Part shown: positions 6,270 to 14,800 of the stretch, in pieces
Position numbering within the stretch: the stretch's first letter is position 1
Layout: every line of letters begins with the position of its first letter
DNA from: Chloroflexota bacterium
Lineage (GTDB): Bacteria; Chloroflexota; Anaerolineae; B4-G1; SLSP01
Direction: 5' to 3'
Length of the DNA stretch: 18,290 nucleotides
Assembly: GCA_022707665.1 (NCBI GenBank)
Contig: JAKJAE010000015.1
Span: forward strand, 1 to 18,290
Translations under genes and position numbers: made by a program
Notes under the pieces: model-generated
The model's database searches: none
Told to the model about the DNA's origin: nothing
Seen by the model: only the letters and a program-made list of their open reading frames with translations

Positions 6270-7532
6270 TTAGGCCCCGATCACCTTGACGAAGGTGCTG
6301 TCATCACCAAAGCCTCCCGCCTTGGTCACGATGGGCATCCCGTCCGCGATGCCGCCCACCCACGTGCCCCAGGGGATGCCAGGCTGTAGTTCGCCGTGCA
6401 GCCAGAGCGCCTCCGCGTCCAGTGCGCGGCCCACCGCCATTGCAGCATCTCCACCGGTCAGAACGAGGCCGGTGGGGGAGGCGTGCTGCAGTATCTTGCG
6501 GGTGAGTTGGGCCAATCGGCTCGTGATCGCCTCGCTCTGGCCCGGGAGGTCCGGCAACCCTTCGCTGGTGATGATCAGCGGTCCTGGCGCGAGCTGTTGC
6601 ATGCACCGGTTTGCCAGCTTCTGCTCCTCGGGCCACACATCTCGTGGCGTGCGATCTGAGGGCGGGAAAGCAGACTCCTGAAACCACGCCAGTCCGGGCC
6701 TTATGACGGGAATCCCTGCAGCCTCGGCTGCCACCACCTGTTGCACGGTCTGCGGATGGCGGCTCGCCGCAATGACCAGGGCGCGCCTGCCTTGCCACTG
6801 GCGGGTCGCGAGCTGATCGAGGGGGGGCTCAGCATGTGGGCGCCGCGCAAGCATTCGCATCAGTGCTCCGGCAAGGCCCGCTGACCCGCAGAGCAGGCGC
6901 GTGCCGCTCAGCATGGCTCCTTCAGCCAGGTACTCCAGATTCTGCTCACTCTCGGCATCGGCGACGATGATGCCGCCGGCATCTCCAATCAGCGCGTCTG
7001 CGATGGCCTGTGGTCCAGCCTGGACTACCGCCAGCGGCAGCGAAAAGATCCGCTTACCGCTCGATTCCTGAGCGAAGCACTCGGCAATACTCGAAGTCTT
7101 GACCTCACGCCCGAAAGGTGAATCTGCCAGGGCCGCCCCGTGGACGTAGACGCGCCCACCTCGTGTCACCCTGCCCTGAGCCGGAAATGCTGGTGCCACG
7201 AGCGCCCGCTTCATCCCCAGACCATCCATCACGGCGACCAACTCGGGGCCAGGGTGGCCTCGCAGCGTCGAATCGATCTTCTTGTAGATCCAGATGTTGT
7301 CGCCGATCCCTGACAGCGCGGCAACCCGAGGGATCACATCCCTGACGCGCCGGAGGGCATCAGCCTTGGGCTGGTGCCTGCTCTCGGTGGTGAAGACGAG
7401 GACATCGGCACTGGGCAGCGACCGCGCTTCCCACAGCACCAGTGTCTTGAGGCCCTGACGCGCGAACGCCGCGGCACTATCCGCGGCGCCCGTTAGATCA
7501 TCGGCAATCACCACAACTGAGGTCACCACCAC
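6270..7532 (-). CDS. Four-carbon acid sugar kinase (DUF1537 family)
   Basis: The 420 residues have both domains of the family. The N-terminal sugar-acid-binding domain carries VIADDLTGAAD (8-18), the KKIDSTLRGH motif (84-93) and APAFPAQGR (113-121). The C-terminal nucleotide-binding domain carries LVLTGGDAA (356-364) and TKAGGFGDD (403-411). Characterised members phosphorylate O4 of D-threonate, D-erythronate or 3-oxo-tetronates with ATP. The neighbour upstream is a PdxA homologue, which matches the DtnK/DenK plus PdxA2 arrangement and makes D-threonate or D-erythronate the best guess. The GTG start at 7532 is the first of three consecutive GTG codons and has GGAGA seven bases upstream. A CT-rich repeat fills the 103-base gap to the preceding gene. 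Family call certain; exact substrate inferred from context. Confidence 0.95.
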   Translation of the reverse strand: MVVTSVVVIADDLTGAADSAAAFARQGLKTLVLWEARSLPSADVLVFTTESRHQPKADALRRVRDVIPRVAALSGIGDNIWIYKKIDSTLRGHPGPELVAVMDGLGMKRALVAPAFPAQGRVTRGGRVYVHGAALADSPFGREVKTSSIAECFAQESSGKRIFSLPLAVVQAGPQAIADALIGDAGGIIVADAESEQNLEYLAEGAMLSGTRLLCGSAGLAGALMRMLARRPHAEPPLDQLATRQWQGRRALVIAASRHPQTVQQVVAAEAAGIPVIRPGLAWFQESAFPPSDRTPRDVWPEEQKLANRCMQQLAPGPLIITSEGLPDLPGQSEAITSRLAQLTRKILQHASPTGLVLTGGDAAMAVGRALDAEALWLHGELQPGIPWGTWVGGIADGMPIVTKAGGFGDDSTFVKVIGA

Positions 7533-7576
7533 CTACTCGTCTCCGTTATCTCTGGTTATCCACTCTCATCCACTCT

Positions 7577-7660
7577 GTCGCCTATCCGCCCTCGCCTTCT
7601 CTCCTTTTCGCCTTCTCGCTTTCTCGCCTTCTCGCTCATTCGCTCCTTCGCCTGCTCGCT
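7577..7660. repeat. CT-rich degenerate tandem repeat overlapping the 3' end of the pdxA-like gene
   Basis: On the plus strand the segment is a run of CGCCTTCT/CTCGCT words. The 13-mer TCGCCTTCTCGCT occurs at 7608-7620 and again at 7624-7636, a 16-base period, with degenerate copies on either side. Just before it, ATCCACTCT is doubled (7558-7566 and 7568-7576). On the coding (minus) strand it reads as GGCGAGAAGGCGAAA, purine-rich. It contributes the final residues (SRRRSE) and the stop codon of the pdxA-like gene and nearly fills the gap before the kinase gene. Confidence 0.8.
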
Positions 7661-8667
7661 ATCATCTGGAGCGCCACGTCGATGGCAGCAAGCAGGCTTG
7701 ACTCACGGGCCTTCCCGGTGCCGGCGATGTCAAAGGCTGTTCCGTGATCGACCGACGTGCGGATGATGGGCAGTCCCAGGCTTACGTTGACACCTTCATC
7801 GAAGGCCAGGAGCTTCATCGGGATATGACCCTGGTCGTGGTACATGGCCACGACGATGTCATAGGCCCCACGGGTCGCTCTCAGGAAGACGGTGTCGGGC
7901 GGCTGTGGATCGGAGACATCGAGCCCGCGTGCTCGGGCGGCGATGACGGCTGGCATGATTTCGCGTGCTTCCTGATCTCCAAAGAGCCCGCTCTCGCCCG
8001 CGTGGGGGTTGAGCCCGGCCACCCCGATCCGTGGCGCTGCAATGCCCAGCGCCCGGCAGCCACGGTAGGCGAGGTCGATCACTTCGGCCACCCGCTCCTG
8101 CCGGACGCGGCGGACGGCTTCTTCGAGTGCGACGTGGGTACTCACGTGGACGACGCGCAACCCAGGTCCGACGAGCAACATCGTCACCTTCTTGGCGCCC
8201 GTGCGGTCCGCCAGCAGCTCGGTGTGCCCGGCGTAGTTGAACCCGGCCTGGTTCATCGCGTCCTTGTTCAGAGGAGCCGTGACCATGCCATCGGCCACGC
8301 CGTTCATACAGAGGTCACACGCCCGCTGGACGGTCTCGACCGCTGCACGTCCGCTGGGTGCACTCACCGTCCCCACTGTGCAGTCCGCCGGATCTGCGTT
8401 CGCCAGGTCCACAAGGGCAACCTCGCCTGTGTCCGGTGCATTCCCTACTGCGAACTCCTCCGGGGTTGCGACCGAACGGAACTTCACGGTAGGTATACCG
8501 TCCCAACCCATGGCGCGTTCGAGGATGCGGCGGTCGCCGATCACCAGTGGCAGGCAGCGTTTGGCCACGCTTTCGTGGGCCAACGCCTTGAGCACGATTT
8601 CCGGCCCGATCCCTGCAGGGTCGCCCATTGTGATTGCCAACACAGGCCTGGGTCGTGGCTCAGTCAT
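7636..8667 (-). CDS. pdxA: PdxA-family dehydrogenase, probable 4-phospho-D-threonate/erythronate dehydrogenase
   Basis: 343 residues, full length for PdxA. It shows TMGDPAGIGPE (13-23), TAPLNK (130-135) and the metal histidines H148 (AGHTE), H178 (VHVSTHVAL) and H277 (MYHDQGHIP). Classical PdxA oxidises 4-phosphohydroxythreonine in vitamin B6 synthesis. The PdxA2 branch oxidises 4-phospho-D-threonate or -erythronate, and decarboxylation then gives dihydroxyacetone phosphate. The adjacent DUF1537 kinase and the absence of other B6 genes point to PdxA2. The ATG at 8667 overlaps the end of the M14 gene by eight bases (ATGACTGA). The reading frame stays open upstream to 9132, but that part lies over the M14 gene and is not family-like. 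The C-terminus runs into a low-complexity repeat. Confidence 0.94.
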   Translation of the reverse strand: MTEPRPRPVLAITMGDPAGIGPEIVLKALAHESVAKRCLPLVIGDRRILERAMGWDGIPTVKFRSVATPEEFAVGNAPDTGEVALVDLANADPADCTVGTVSAPSGRAAVETVQRACDLCMNGVADGMVTAPLNKDAMNQAGFNYAGHTELLADRTGAKKVTMLLVGPGLRVVHVSTHVALEEAVRRVRQERVAEVIDLAYRGCRALGIAAPRIGVAGLNPHAGESGLFGDQEAREIMPAVIAARARGLDVSDPQPPDTVFLRATRGAYDIVVAMYHDQGHIPMKLLAFDEGVNVSLGLPIIRTSVDHGTAFDIAGTGKARESSLLAAIDVALQMIASRRRSE

Positions 8668-9889
8668 TGTTCCTCGTTTCGGATCGAGACGAAAGCTTAT
8701 CCAGTCCTCGCATAACACCGTTGGCGATACGCTTACCGATCTCACGGTAGTCGTCCTGTGTGAGAACCCGCTCCCCGGTCTGCGCGTACGGCGTCTCATA
8801 GGTGACGCACGGCACTCCCAACTGCGACCAGAGGTAGGTGCGGAAACTGGGTGTCTCCCAGCGGGAGGGATAGCGCGCCACGCGTGCAAATTCGTCAGCA
8901 GCATAGGGCGCGCCCAGGGCCTCACCGGTCCAGTCGATCCAAGGCATGAGGACCTCGTGTGCCCCGCGGTCCGTATCGGGGTCAGGCACATAAGCGTAGA
9001 CACCGTTGGTCTCACAGGCACCGGGCGCGTGGAAGTCGATGGCCAGCACCGGGTGGCACCGGGCTCGCCACCGCCAGAGGTCGCGCTGAAACACCGAGAC
9101 CTCGTGGCGCATCGGGGGCCGGCCCCAGGCACGGTTCAGATCGTAGGGAAAGTTGTCCTTGCCGTAGTCGCCTCCCTCGATGCCGTCGATGTTCGCCAAC
9201 GGGATTGCCCAGATTAGCGGGGCAGCATCGCCAAAGTCGGCCATCGCTCTGAGGAATCCATCCATTACCCATGATCCGGGCGTCTCTCCCGCATGCTGGC
9301 GCGCCATGAGGTAGAGGCCAGGACGCTGTCCGCCCTCCTCGCCATAGCTGTTGCTCAGCCGTAGAAGGGGCCGCGCGGCCTGGCTGACCCCAATGGTGTC
9401 TGCCGTCCAGATAGCATCTGTTTCGGTAACCAGAGCGCGGAGTTCGCTCAGGCCATAGGGATAGCAAACGGCGACGTCCATCGTGTGTTTTGGTGTCTCT
9501 ACTGACCAAATGATCGTCGGTCGACCATCGGGCAGCGGTACGACAGTGCCCTTGGGGAGACGTTCCCACGACCCGCCGTCGAATCGCACCACTGGCCGGA
9601 TTGCCTCTGGGTCATGGCCTCCCAGCATATTATGGCTGTGCTTCAGGACCAGGCGGACGGTACCGTTCCAACCGCCCTGGGTGGTATCCCGATGACTCTC
9701 GGTGCCATCATCCCCTTCAAGGTCGGGCTCCGACTGTCCCGAACAGCCTAGACGGAAGCAGAACCAGAGCGTCTCCGGTCCTCCGTGCGGATCGGGCGAG
9801 AAGCCAACCTCGAGCACGTCCTCGTTAACGGTCAGGGTCAGATCGCAGGCGTTGCCATAGGGCACCCGAGTGTCGACCTCAATCCTCAT
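8660..9889 (-). CDS. M14-family zinc carboxypeptidase-like protein (cytosolic carboxypeptidase-like)
   Basis: 409 residues. Residues 1 to about 140 form a beta-rich N-terminal region like that of cytosolic carboxypeptidases (Nna1/CCP type). The M14 catalytic domain then shows the zinc motif H199-x-x-E202 in ARQHAGETPGS, the substrate-binding N252-R253 in PYDLNRAW, the third zinc ligand H287 in DFHAPG and the catalytic E365 in VTYETPYA. It therefore looks catalytically intact. No signal peptide is seen. AGGAGG lies just before the ATG at 9889. Its last eight bases overlap the pdxA-like start, tying it to the sugar-acid genes. Some M14 relatives are deacylases rather than peptidases, so it might cleave an amide-linked conjugate that feeds the pathway. 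That role is inference. Confidence 0.9.
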   Translation of the reverse strand: MRIEVDTRVPYGNACDLTLTVNEDVLEVGFSPDPHGGPETLWFCFRLGCSGQSEPDLEGDDGTESHRDTTQGGWNGTVRLVLKHSHNMLGGHDPEAIRPVVRFDGGSWERLPKGTVVPLPDGRPTIIWSVETPKHTMDVAVCYPYGLSELRALVTETDAIWTADTIGVSQAARPLLRLSNSYGEEGGQRPGLYLMARQHAGETPGSWVMDGFLRAMADFGDAAPLIWAIPLANIDGIEGGDYGKDNFPYDLNRAWGRPPMRHEVSVFQRDLWRWRARCHPVLAIDFHAPGACETNGVYAYVPDPDTDRGAHEVLMPWIDWTGEALGAPYAADEFARVARYPSRWETPSFRTYLWSQLGVPCVTYETPYAQTGERVLTQDDYREIGKRIANGVMRGLDKLSSRSETRNND

Positions 9890-9954
9890 GTTTGCCTCCT
9901 GTCCTTTAGCAACGGTGTGGCTGCACCCTGCCAGTTCTCACTTGAGCGCGGCCT

Positions 9955-11025
9955 CTAGCAGCCTCCGTTATCCTGGCTCTGCTCCCAAATGCGCAGCCCG
10001 TAGCGGCTCAGATAGATCGGGATGTTGCGATAGAGGGGGTTCTCAGCCTCGATCGCCCGGATCATCTCGCGCTTCACGTAGGAGAGCGCCGGGCAGAGCA
10101 GGGTTACCGAGCCTCCTTCACCGCCTGCGCCATTGACCTTCCATCCCACAGCGCCATAGGCTTTGGCGATGTCGATCACGGTCTGCGCATCCTGACTGAT
10201 CAGGTCGGGATGGAGTCGCCCCTGTGCCTCGGTGTTTTCGACCATGGCCGCTCCCAATGCCGCCAGATCACCGGCATAGACGGCGTCCCGCGACTTCTCG
10301 GCCGTGACCCGGAGATCCTGCAGGCGTTTCGTCTCCGGTCCCTCGTTTTCCAGCTCGGCGATGACCTTTTCGTGAACGTGAGACGAGACGTGGGATTTTC
10401 CCAGGTAGATCAGGACCAGCCGGCGCTCCAGCTCCCACCAGGTCGTGTTGGGGACGTTGAGTTGCGAGACGGACGCGTAGGGATATTTCGTCATCTCGAT
10501 GTAGTTGATGCCACCATAGGCCGAGCAGAGCTGGTCCTGGATGCCTGACTGTTGCTTGAGCATATCGCTCTCGACCGAGTGCGCGGTAAAGGCGACCTCG
10601 TGCGGGCTGCGCTGCCCTGGCGTCAGCTTGTCGAGTGCCCCGATCAGTGCCACGGTTACGGCAGCCGAGGTGCCCGTTGAGCAGCCGCTGGGAGCCTCTG
10701 AGTAGATGGTCGCTTGAATGGCGAGGTTCTCAGGCACGCCTACCCGTTCGATCGATGCTTCCAGCAGGGGGTGGTGATCCCATCCTGGTACGTCGGGGTT
10801 GACGACAAAACGCTCCCCATAGTTCTCGGCGTACAGGACGATTCGATCTTCACCGGGTTCATAGGGATAGACCTCGATCTGCACCTCGACGTAGGGGTAG
10901 ACACCGATGTTGAAGATCTTTCCATGTCCGGCGAACCAGGTATCGGTCCACCCCCCGTTATCGCAGATGCGGATGGGGGCTACGCTGTTGATGACCCGTA
11001 GCGGTCGTTGTTCCCGTCTGTTCAC
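9955..11025 (-). CDS. GHMP-family sugar kinase (heptose/fucose kinase-like)
   Basis: 356 residues from a GTG at 11023-11025 with GGAGG five bases upstream. A TTG at 11052 would add nine residues but has no comparable ribosome site. GHMP motifs are all present: APIRICDNGGWTDT (16-29), the sugar-contact motif of the heptose-7-phosphate and fucose kinase group, and the phosphate-binding EAPSGCSTGTSAA (110-122). QQSGIQDQ (148-155) with probable catalytic D154, and the C-terminal motif KVNGAGGEGGS (286-296), complete the set. It phosphorylates a sugar with ATP in the cytoplasm. It is the first gene of the seven-gene run, 65 bases before the M14 gene, and divergent from ubiX. The substrate cannot be fixed; D-glycero-D-manno-heptose 7-phosphate, fucose and a pathway-specific sugar are all possible. 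Confidence 0.92.
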   Translation of the reverse strand: MNRREQRPLRVINSVAPIRICDNGGWTDTWFAGHGKIFNIGVYPYVEVQIEVYPYEPGEDRIVLYAENYGERFVVNPDVPGWDHHPLLEASIERVGVPENLAIQATIYSEAPSGCSTGTSAAVTVALIGALDKLTPGQRSPHEVAFTAHSVESDMLKQQSGIQDQLCSAYGGINYIEMTKYPYASVSQLNVPNTTWWELERRLVLIYLGKSHVSSHVHEKVIAELENEGPETKRLQDLRVTAEKSRDAVYAGDLAALGAAMVENTEAQGRLHPDLISQDAQTVIDIAKAYGAVGWKVNGAGGEGGSVTLLCPALSYVKREMIRAIEAENPLYRNIPIYLSRYGLRIWEQSQDNGGC

Positions 11026-11119
11026 AAACGCCTCCGTGGATGCTGGCCTCAATACGCTTGGCCTGAGGTGGTCGCAGTCAGAATGGTGTAGCGACTCTGT
11101 CCAGCAGGGTGTCTCAGGC

Positions 11120-11148
11120 TATAATAGCGCCGTATGGGCGGCGATCAA
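11120..11148. promoter_or_regulatory. Overlapping divergent promoter elements, symmetric -10
   Basis: The palindrome CTATAATAG holds a perfect TATAAT on the plus strand (11120-11125) facing ubiX and TATTAT (5/6) on the minus strand (11126-11121) facing the GHMP kinase. For the minus direction a TTGATC lies 16 bases upstream (11148-11143). For plus no good -35 is seen. Plus transcription would begin near 11132, two bases before the ubiX ATG at 11134. Minus transcription would begin near 11113, giving a leader of about 88 bases. Based on consensus matching only. Confidence 0.45.
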
Positions 11149-11820
11149 GTCATGGTCTCCTCAGCAAAGGTGGGCGACACGCGCCCTGTAGCGACACGTG
11201 CTTCGGGCTCCCCTGTCGTGGTCGGTATAACCGGCGCCAGCGGGGCGATCTATGGTGTGCGTCTACTGATGGCGCTGAAGGCTGCGTCGGTGGAAACGCA
11301 TCTGGTCGTCACGTCGCAGGGTGCGGTCACGTTGTCGCACGAGATGGGGATGACATTGGCTGACGTGCATGCCCTTTCCACGGTTGCCTACGCACCGCAG
11401 GACCTCGCGGCTCCCATCGCCAGCGGCTCGTTCACGACGCGGGGTATGGTCGTGGCTCCATGCTCGATGAAGACCCTCTCCGCCGTGGCCCATAGCTATA
11501 CGGACAATCTCCTCGTGCGCGCGGCAGACGTCACGCTCAAGGAGGGACGCCCTCTGGTCCTTGCTGTCCGCGAGACGCCGTTTCATCTGGGACACCTGCG
11601 GTTGATGGTTCAGGCAGCCGAAATCGGCGCCGTCATCTTCCCCCCGCTGCCTGCATTCTACGCGCGCCCTGCGACGGTCGAGGCGCTGGTGGACCAGAGC
11701 GTTGGAAGGATCATGGCCCGACTTGGACTCAGCAACGATCTATACTCCGTCTGGCAGGGGCTGGACAGCCCCGGCGCCGACGTTGGGGCGGACGGCGCTA
11801 CTGATCCTTCAGTGCAATGA
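11134..11820 (+). CDS. ubiX: Flavin prenyltransferase UbiX
   Basis: 228 residues. UbiX joins dimethylallyl phosphate to reduced FMN to make prenylated FMN, the cofactor of UbiD decarboxylases. Family motifs are complete: VVVGITGASGAIYGVRLL (28-45, FMN binding), SFTTRGMVVAPCSMKTLSAVAHSYTDNL (99-126), LVLAVRETPFHLGHL (141-155) and FPPLPAFY (169-176). Residues 1-27 precede the domain and have no strong ribosome site; ATG at 11152 is an alternative start. A TATAAT at 11120-11125 is so close to the first ATG that the message may be leaderless. The last about 20 residues are a non-conserved acidic tail whose DNA overlaps the convergent glycosidase gene by 23 bases. No ubiD or other quinone gene is in the window. 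Confidence 0.95.
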   Translation: MGGDQVMVSSAKVGDTRPVATRASGSPVVVGITGASGAIYGVRLLMALKAASVETHLVVTSQGAVTLSHEMGMTLADVHALSTVAYAPQDLAAPIASGSFTTRGMVVAPCSMKTLSAVAHSYTDNLLVRAADVTLKEGRPLVLAVRETPFHLGHLRLMVQAAEIGAVIFPPLPAFYARPATVEALVDQSVGRIMARLGLSNDLYSVWQGLDSPGADVGADGATDPSVQ

Positions 11821-14800
11821 TGCGTGCGGCCAGCTCGGGAAGGAACTCGTAGTAGTCGAAGTTGTCCCATCCCGCGATTCCTCCCCCCAGGGTGAAGATG
11901 GCGCTCCCCAACACGTAGTCATCCTCGCGGAGGCGATCGTCGTACCAGGCGATGTCTTCCAGGAAAAGGGGCGCCCGATCCTCCGCCACCCAGATGTTGA
12001 GGTTGATTTCGGTGAGGGCCAGCGGAATGGCCTCGTTCCGGGGAATCAGGATGTCCCGATACAGGTGGCGGTAGCGCCCACCCAGGGCGCCGCGATCCGG
12101 GTAGAGTGGAATGGCTGGGTCGTCAAGGGGTTGTCCGGGGTACTGAGGCAGGGGCTCTCCCCAACGATCGCGCAGCAGTGGTCCACCGTACTCGTGAAGT
12201 GAGAGGATATGGCCTCCGGCCTTGGCGCGTCCAAATACCCCCGTCTCGGCAATCGCCCGCCATTCGTAGATCTCTGGCACGCCCATACTGTAGGAAAAGA
12301 GCGCGAGTTTGTAACCGTTGGCCTCGGCGATTGGCATCGCCGCTTCGAAGAACTCGCCCAACCACGCATGTCCCGCAATAGTCGGCGGATCGGGTTCGTT
12401 TAGCACTTCCCAGTAGTCAACACAGGTCCTATAGGGCGCCCACTGTTGCATGTGGACGTTCATATAGTCGCGGGCCTTTGCCGCAGGGTCGCCCTCGGGC
12501 ACGATGGCTTCCCAGGTGCTGCTGGGCCACCGTCCGATGGTCACGGTCTCTGGCGAGATCTGTTTGACATCGCACAAATAGCCAAACGAGAGCCCCTTCA
12601 CCAGAGCGACGTGTCCTCCCGCGTTCCGGACTTGCTGGACGATCTCGAGCGTTCCCCCTTCGGCCAGGGCGTGCGTGCCGATCTTCGAGGGTCCGTGGGG
12701 TGTCCCTGTGGTGGGTGGCGTGGGCGGTGTATAGGCGCGCATAACTGCAGGAACATAGGCTCGCTTGAATTCCGTCACGACGTGGAGCGTGACGTGGACA
12801 ACTCTGGGCCGGCCCAGGGTCTCGGCTGGGATGGCATCGAGCACCAGCGTCGCAGTGTAGATTCCGACGGCCCGTCCGTGGGTGTCTACTGTGATCCAGA
12901 GGCGTTCCCCCTGTACGCCCCCTGAGGTTGAAAGGACGGGCACCAAGGTGCTGGTCGGGGAGAGGGCCACTGTCCAGGTGAGCACGCCTGGACCGGTGTT
13001 GAGGATCTGGAGCGATGTGGTCAATACCTTTGGGTCGCTAGCTTCGCTGATCAATCCTGCCCCGGACGGTTGCACTGAGAGCACGGGCACACCATAGGGC
13101 CACGGGCGCTTTCCCATCGCTGCCAGGGCAGCGTAAGCCGGGGTGATGGCGCCGAGGGTAGTTCCATCATAGCGCCGTAGGGCGTAGTAGCGGCTGTGGA
13201 AGCACGGTATCCATGTCAGGTAATCGTGCCAGTCAAGGTTCCAGACGACCATGCCCTGCATCCACGGCCAGTGCGTGTCCGCGTACTGGAAGGCACGGAC
13301 GAGATAGTCCGCTTGCGCTTGGGCCGTCACCTCCTGCCACCTGAAGGTGGTCTGGTAGTCGGCATTGGCATCGCAGTTGAGCTCGTAACCATCTTCAGCC
13401 GGTTTGCGGATCCAGTTGAACTCGGTCGCCCAGACGGGAAGACCAACCCACCCTCTTGCCACGAGGATATCACGCAGAGTTTCCACTCCGCGGAAGGTGA
13501 AGGCGTTGCTCACCAGGTCCGGGTCGCGTTCGGGTGGAGAAGCGAAACCATAGGGGTGATACCCGAAGGCATCCATGCACGCTCCCGCTCCGGCATCGAG
13601 CATGGCTTCCAGATAGACCCACTCATCCATAGCGTTGCAGTTGTTGCCTTCGCCACAGGGCCAGGGCTCCGGGATGCGTCCGACGGGCGCCAGCCCGCCG
13701 CTGATCACAAGTGCGTGCGGATCTATGGCCTTGATCTCTTCGTGGGCTATGCAGACCATCTGTGCAAACCGCACAGGATCGGGCGTGTTGCCGCCCCAGC
13801 CCGAGCCCTTGATGTTCGGTTCATTGCAGATCTCGTAGGCTTGCACCCGTCCCAGTCCTGCTTGTGCAGCCACACGGATGCGGCTGCGCCAGGCGTTCAG
13901 GTCGTTGACGTAGGCCCCGCATCCGACGTTATAGAGCACTTTCTGCGGCAAGACGGTGGTCGGGAAGCTGCCATACTCATCCCATAGCTTCACCCATTCG
14001 ACCCCCAAGGGCTCGACCAACGCGGGGATGCGCGACAGCTCTCGAACGTTGATGCCATAGCCCAGGTGTGGAGCGGGCATGGTGTGGTCCAGGCAGTCAC
14101 TCGGACCATACGCTGCCAGTACGTGGCGGCCCGTGTCGACATAGGCGACGGCGATCTCGTCAGGGGTAAGCGCTCCGATGCTAACGGCGTTGGTGTAGGG
14201 CGTCGCGGGGTCCAGGCCCAGCATCGTCCAATGGGCCAGCTCCGTGCACGTCGTGCGGTTCCACACGTAGACCTCGGTGGTGCCCGCAGCCCAGGCACGT
14301 GTCGGCTTGATGCCGACTCGAAACACATCGCCGTCCTTCGTCGCTCGCAGTGCAGCTTCCTGGGTCGCGACTGTCACGCCCCCAATGCTGTGAACGGGAT
14401 ACCAGACCTCGTGCCAGGCGTCCCCCGCAGTGGTGCTGTGCGGTTCGAGCCTGACGGTGTCCCAGAATGTGGGAGCCTGCCCGCCATGGAGCTCAACATA
14501 AGCCGATCCATCGTCGGTCCATGTGTGCCAGTCCAGAGGATGTGCCCAGCCCATGGCGAAGGCTTTTGCACCTGTCGCAACCTCAGGAGGAAAGACACGC
14601 ATCAATCCTTCGGACTGCTGGCTGTCGTAGACCCCTGTATAGCCGCGAACCGCCTGTGGATATTCAAAGAAGCCCAACCATTCGTCCCAGTTCTGAAGTT
14701 GGGAGTAGTCCACGCCCTCGTACAGTGGCCAACTGAACCGATAATCCGGTGCTGTCGGCATTGTGGGATAGGCGCCCGGAAGGCGCGCGTCGCCGGTCGA

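Noticed and set aside
7577..7660. CRISPR-like array
   Set aside because: The units are short, degenerate and contiguous with no unique spacers and no cas genes nearby; it is a simple-sequence repeat.
8668..9132. Long N-terminal extension of the pdxA-like frame to position 9132
   Set aside because: It lies over the well-supported M14 gene in another frame, is low-complexity and unlike PdxA; the family start motif begins right after the ATG at 8667.
11026..11052. TTG start for the GHMP kinase adding nine residues
   Set aside because: The GTG at 11025 has GGAGG at ideal distance, whereas the TTG has no ribosome site and the extra residues are not family-like.
13196..13987. Plus-strand open frame of 263 codons opposite the first glycosidase barrel
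   Set aside because: No family-like motif; the minus-strand frame holds the catalytic NEP and TEF motifs here.
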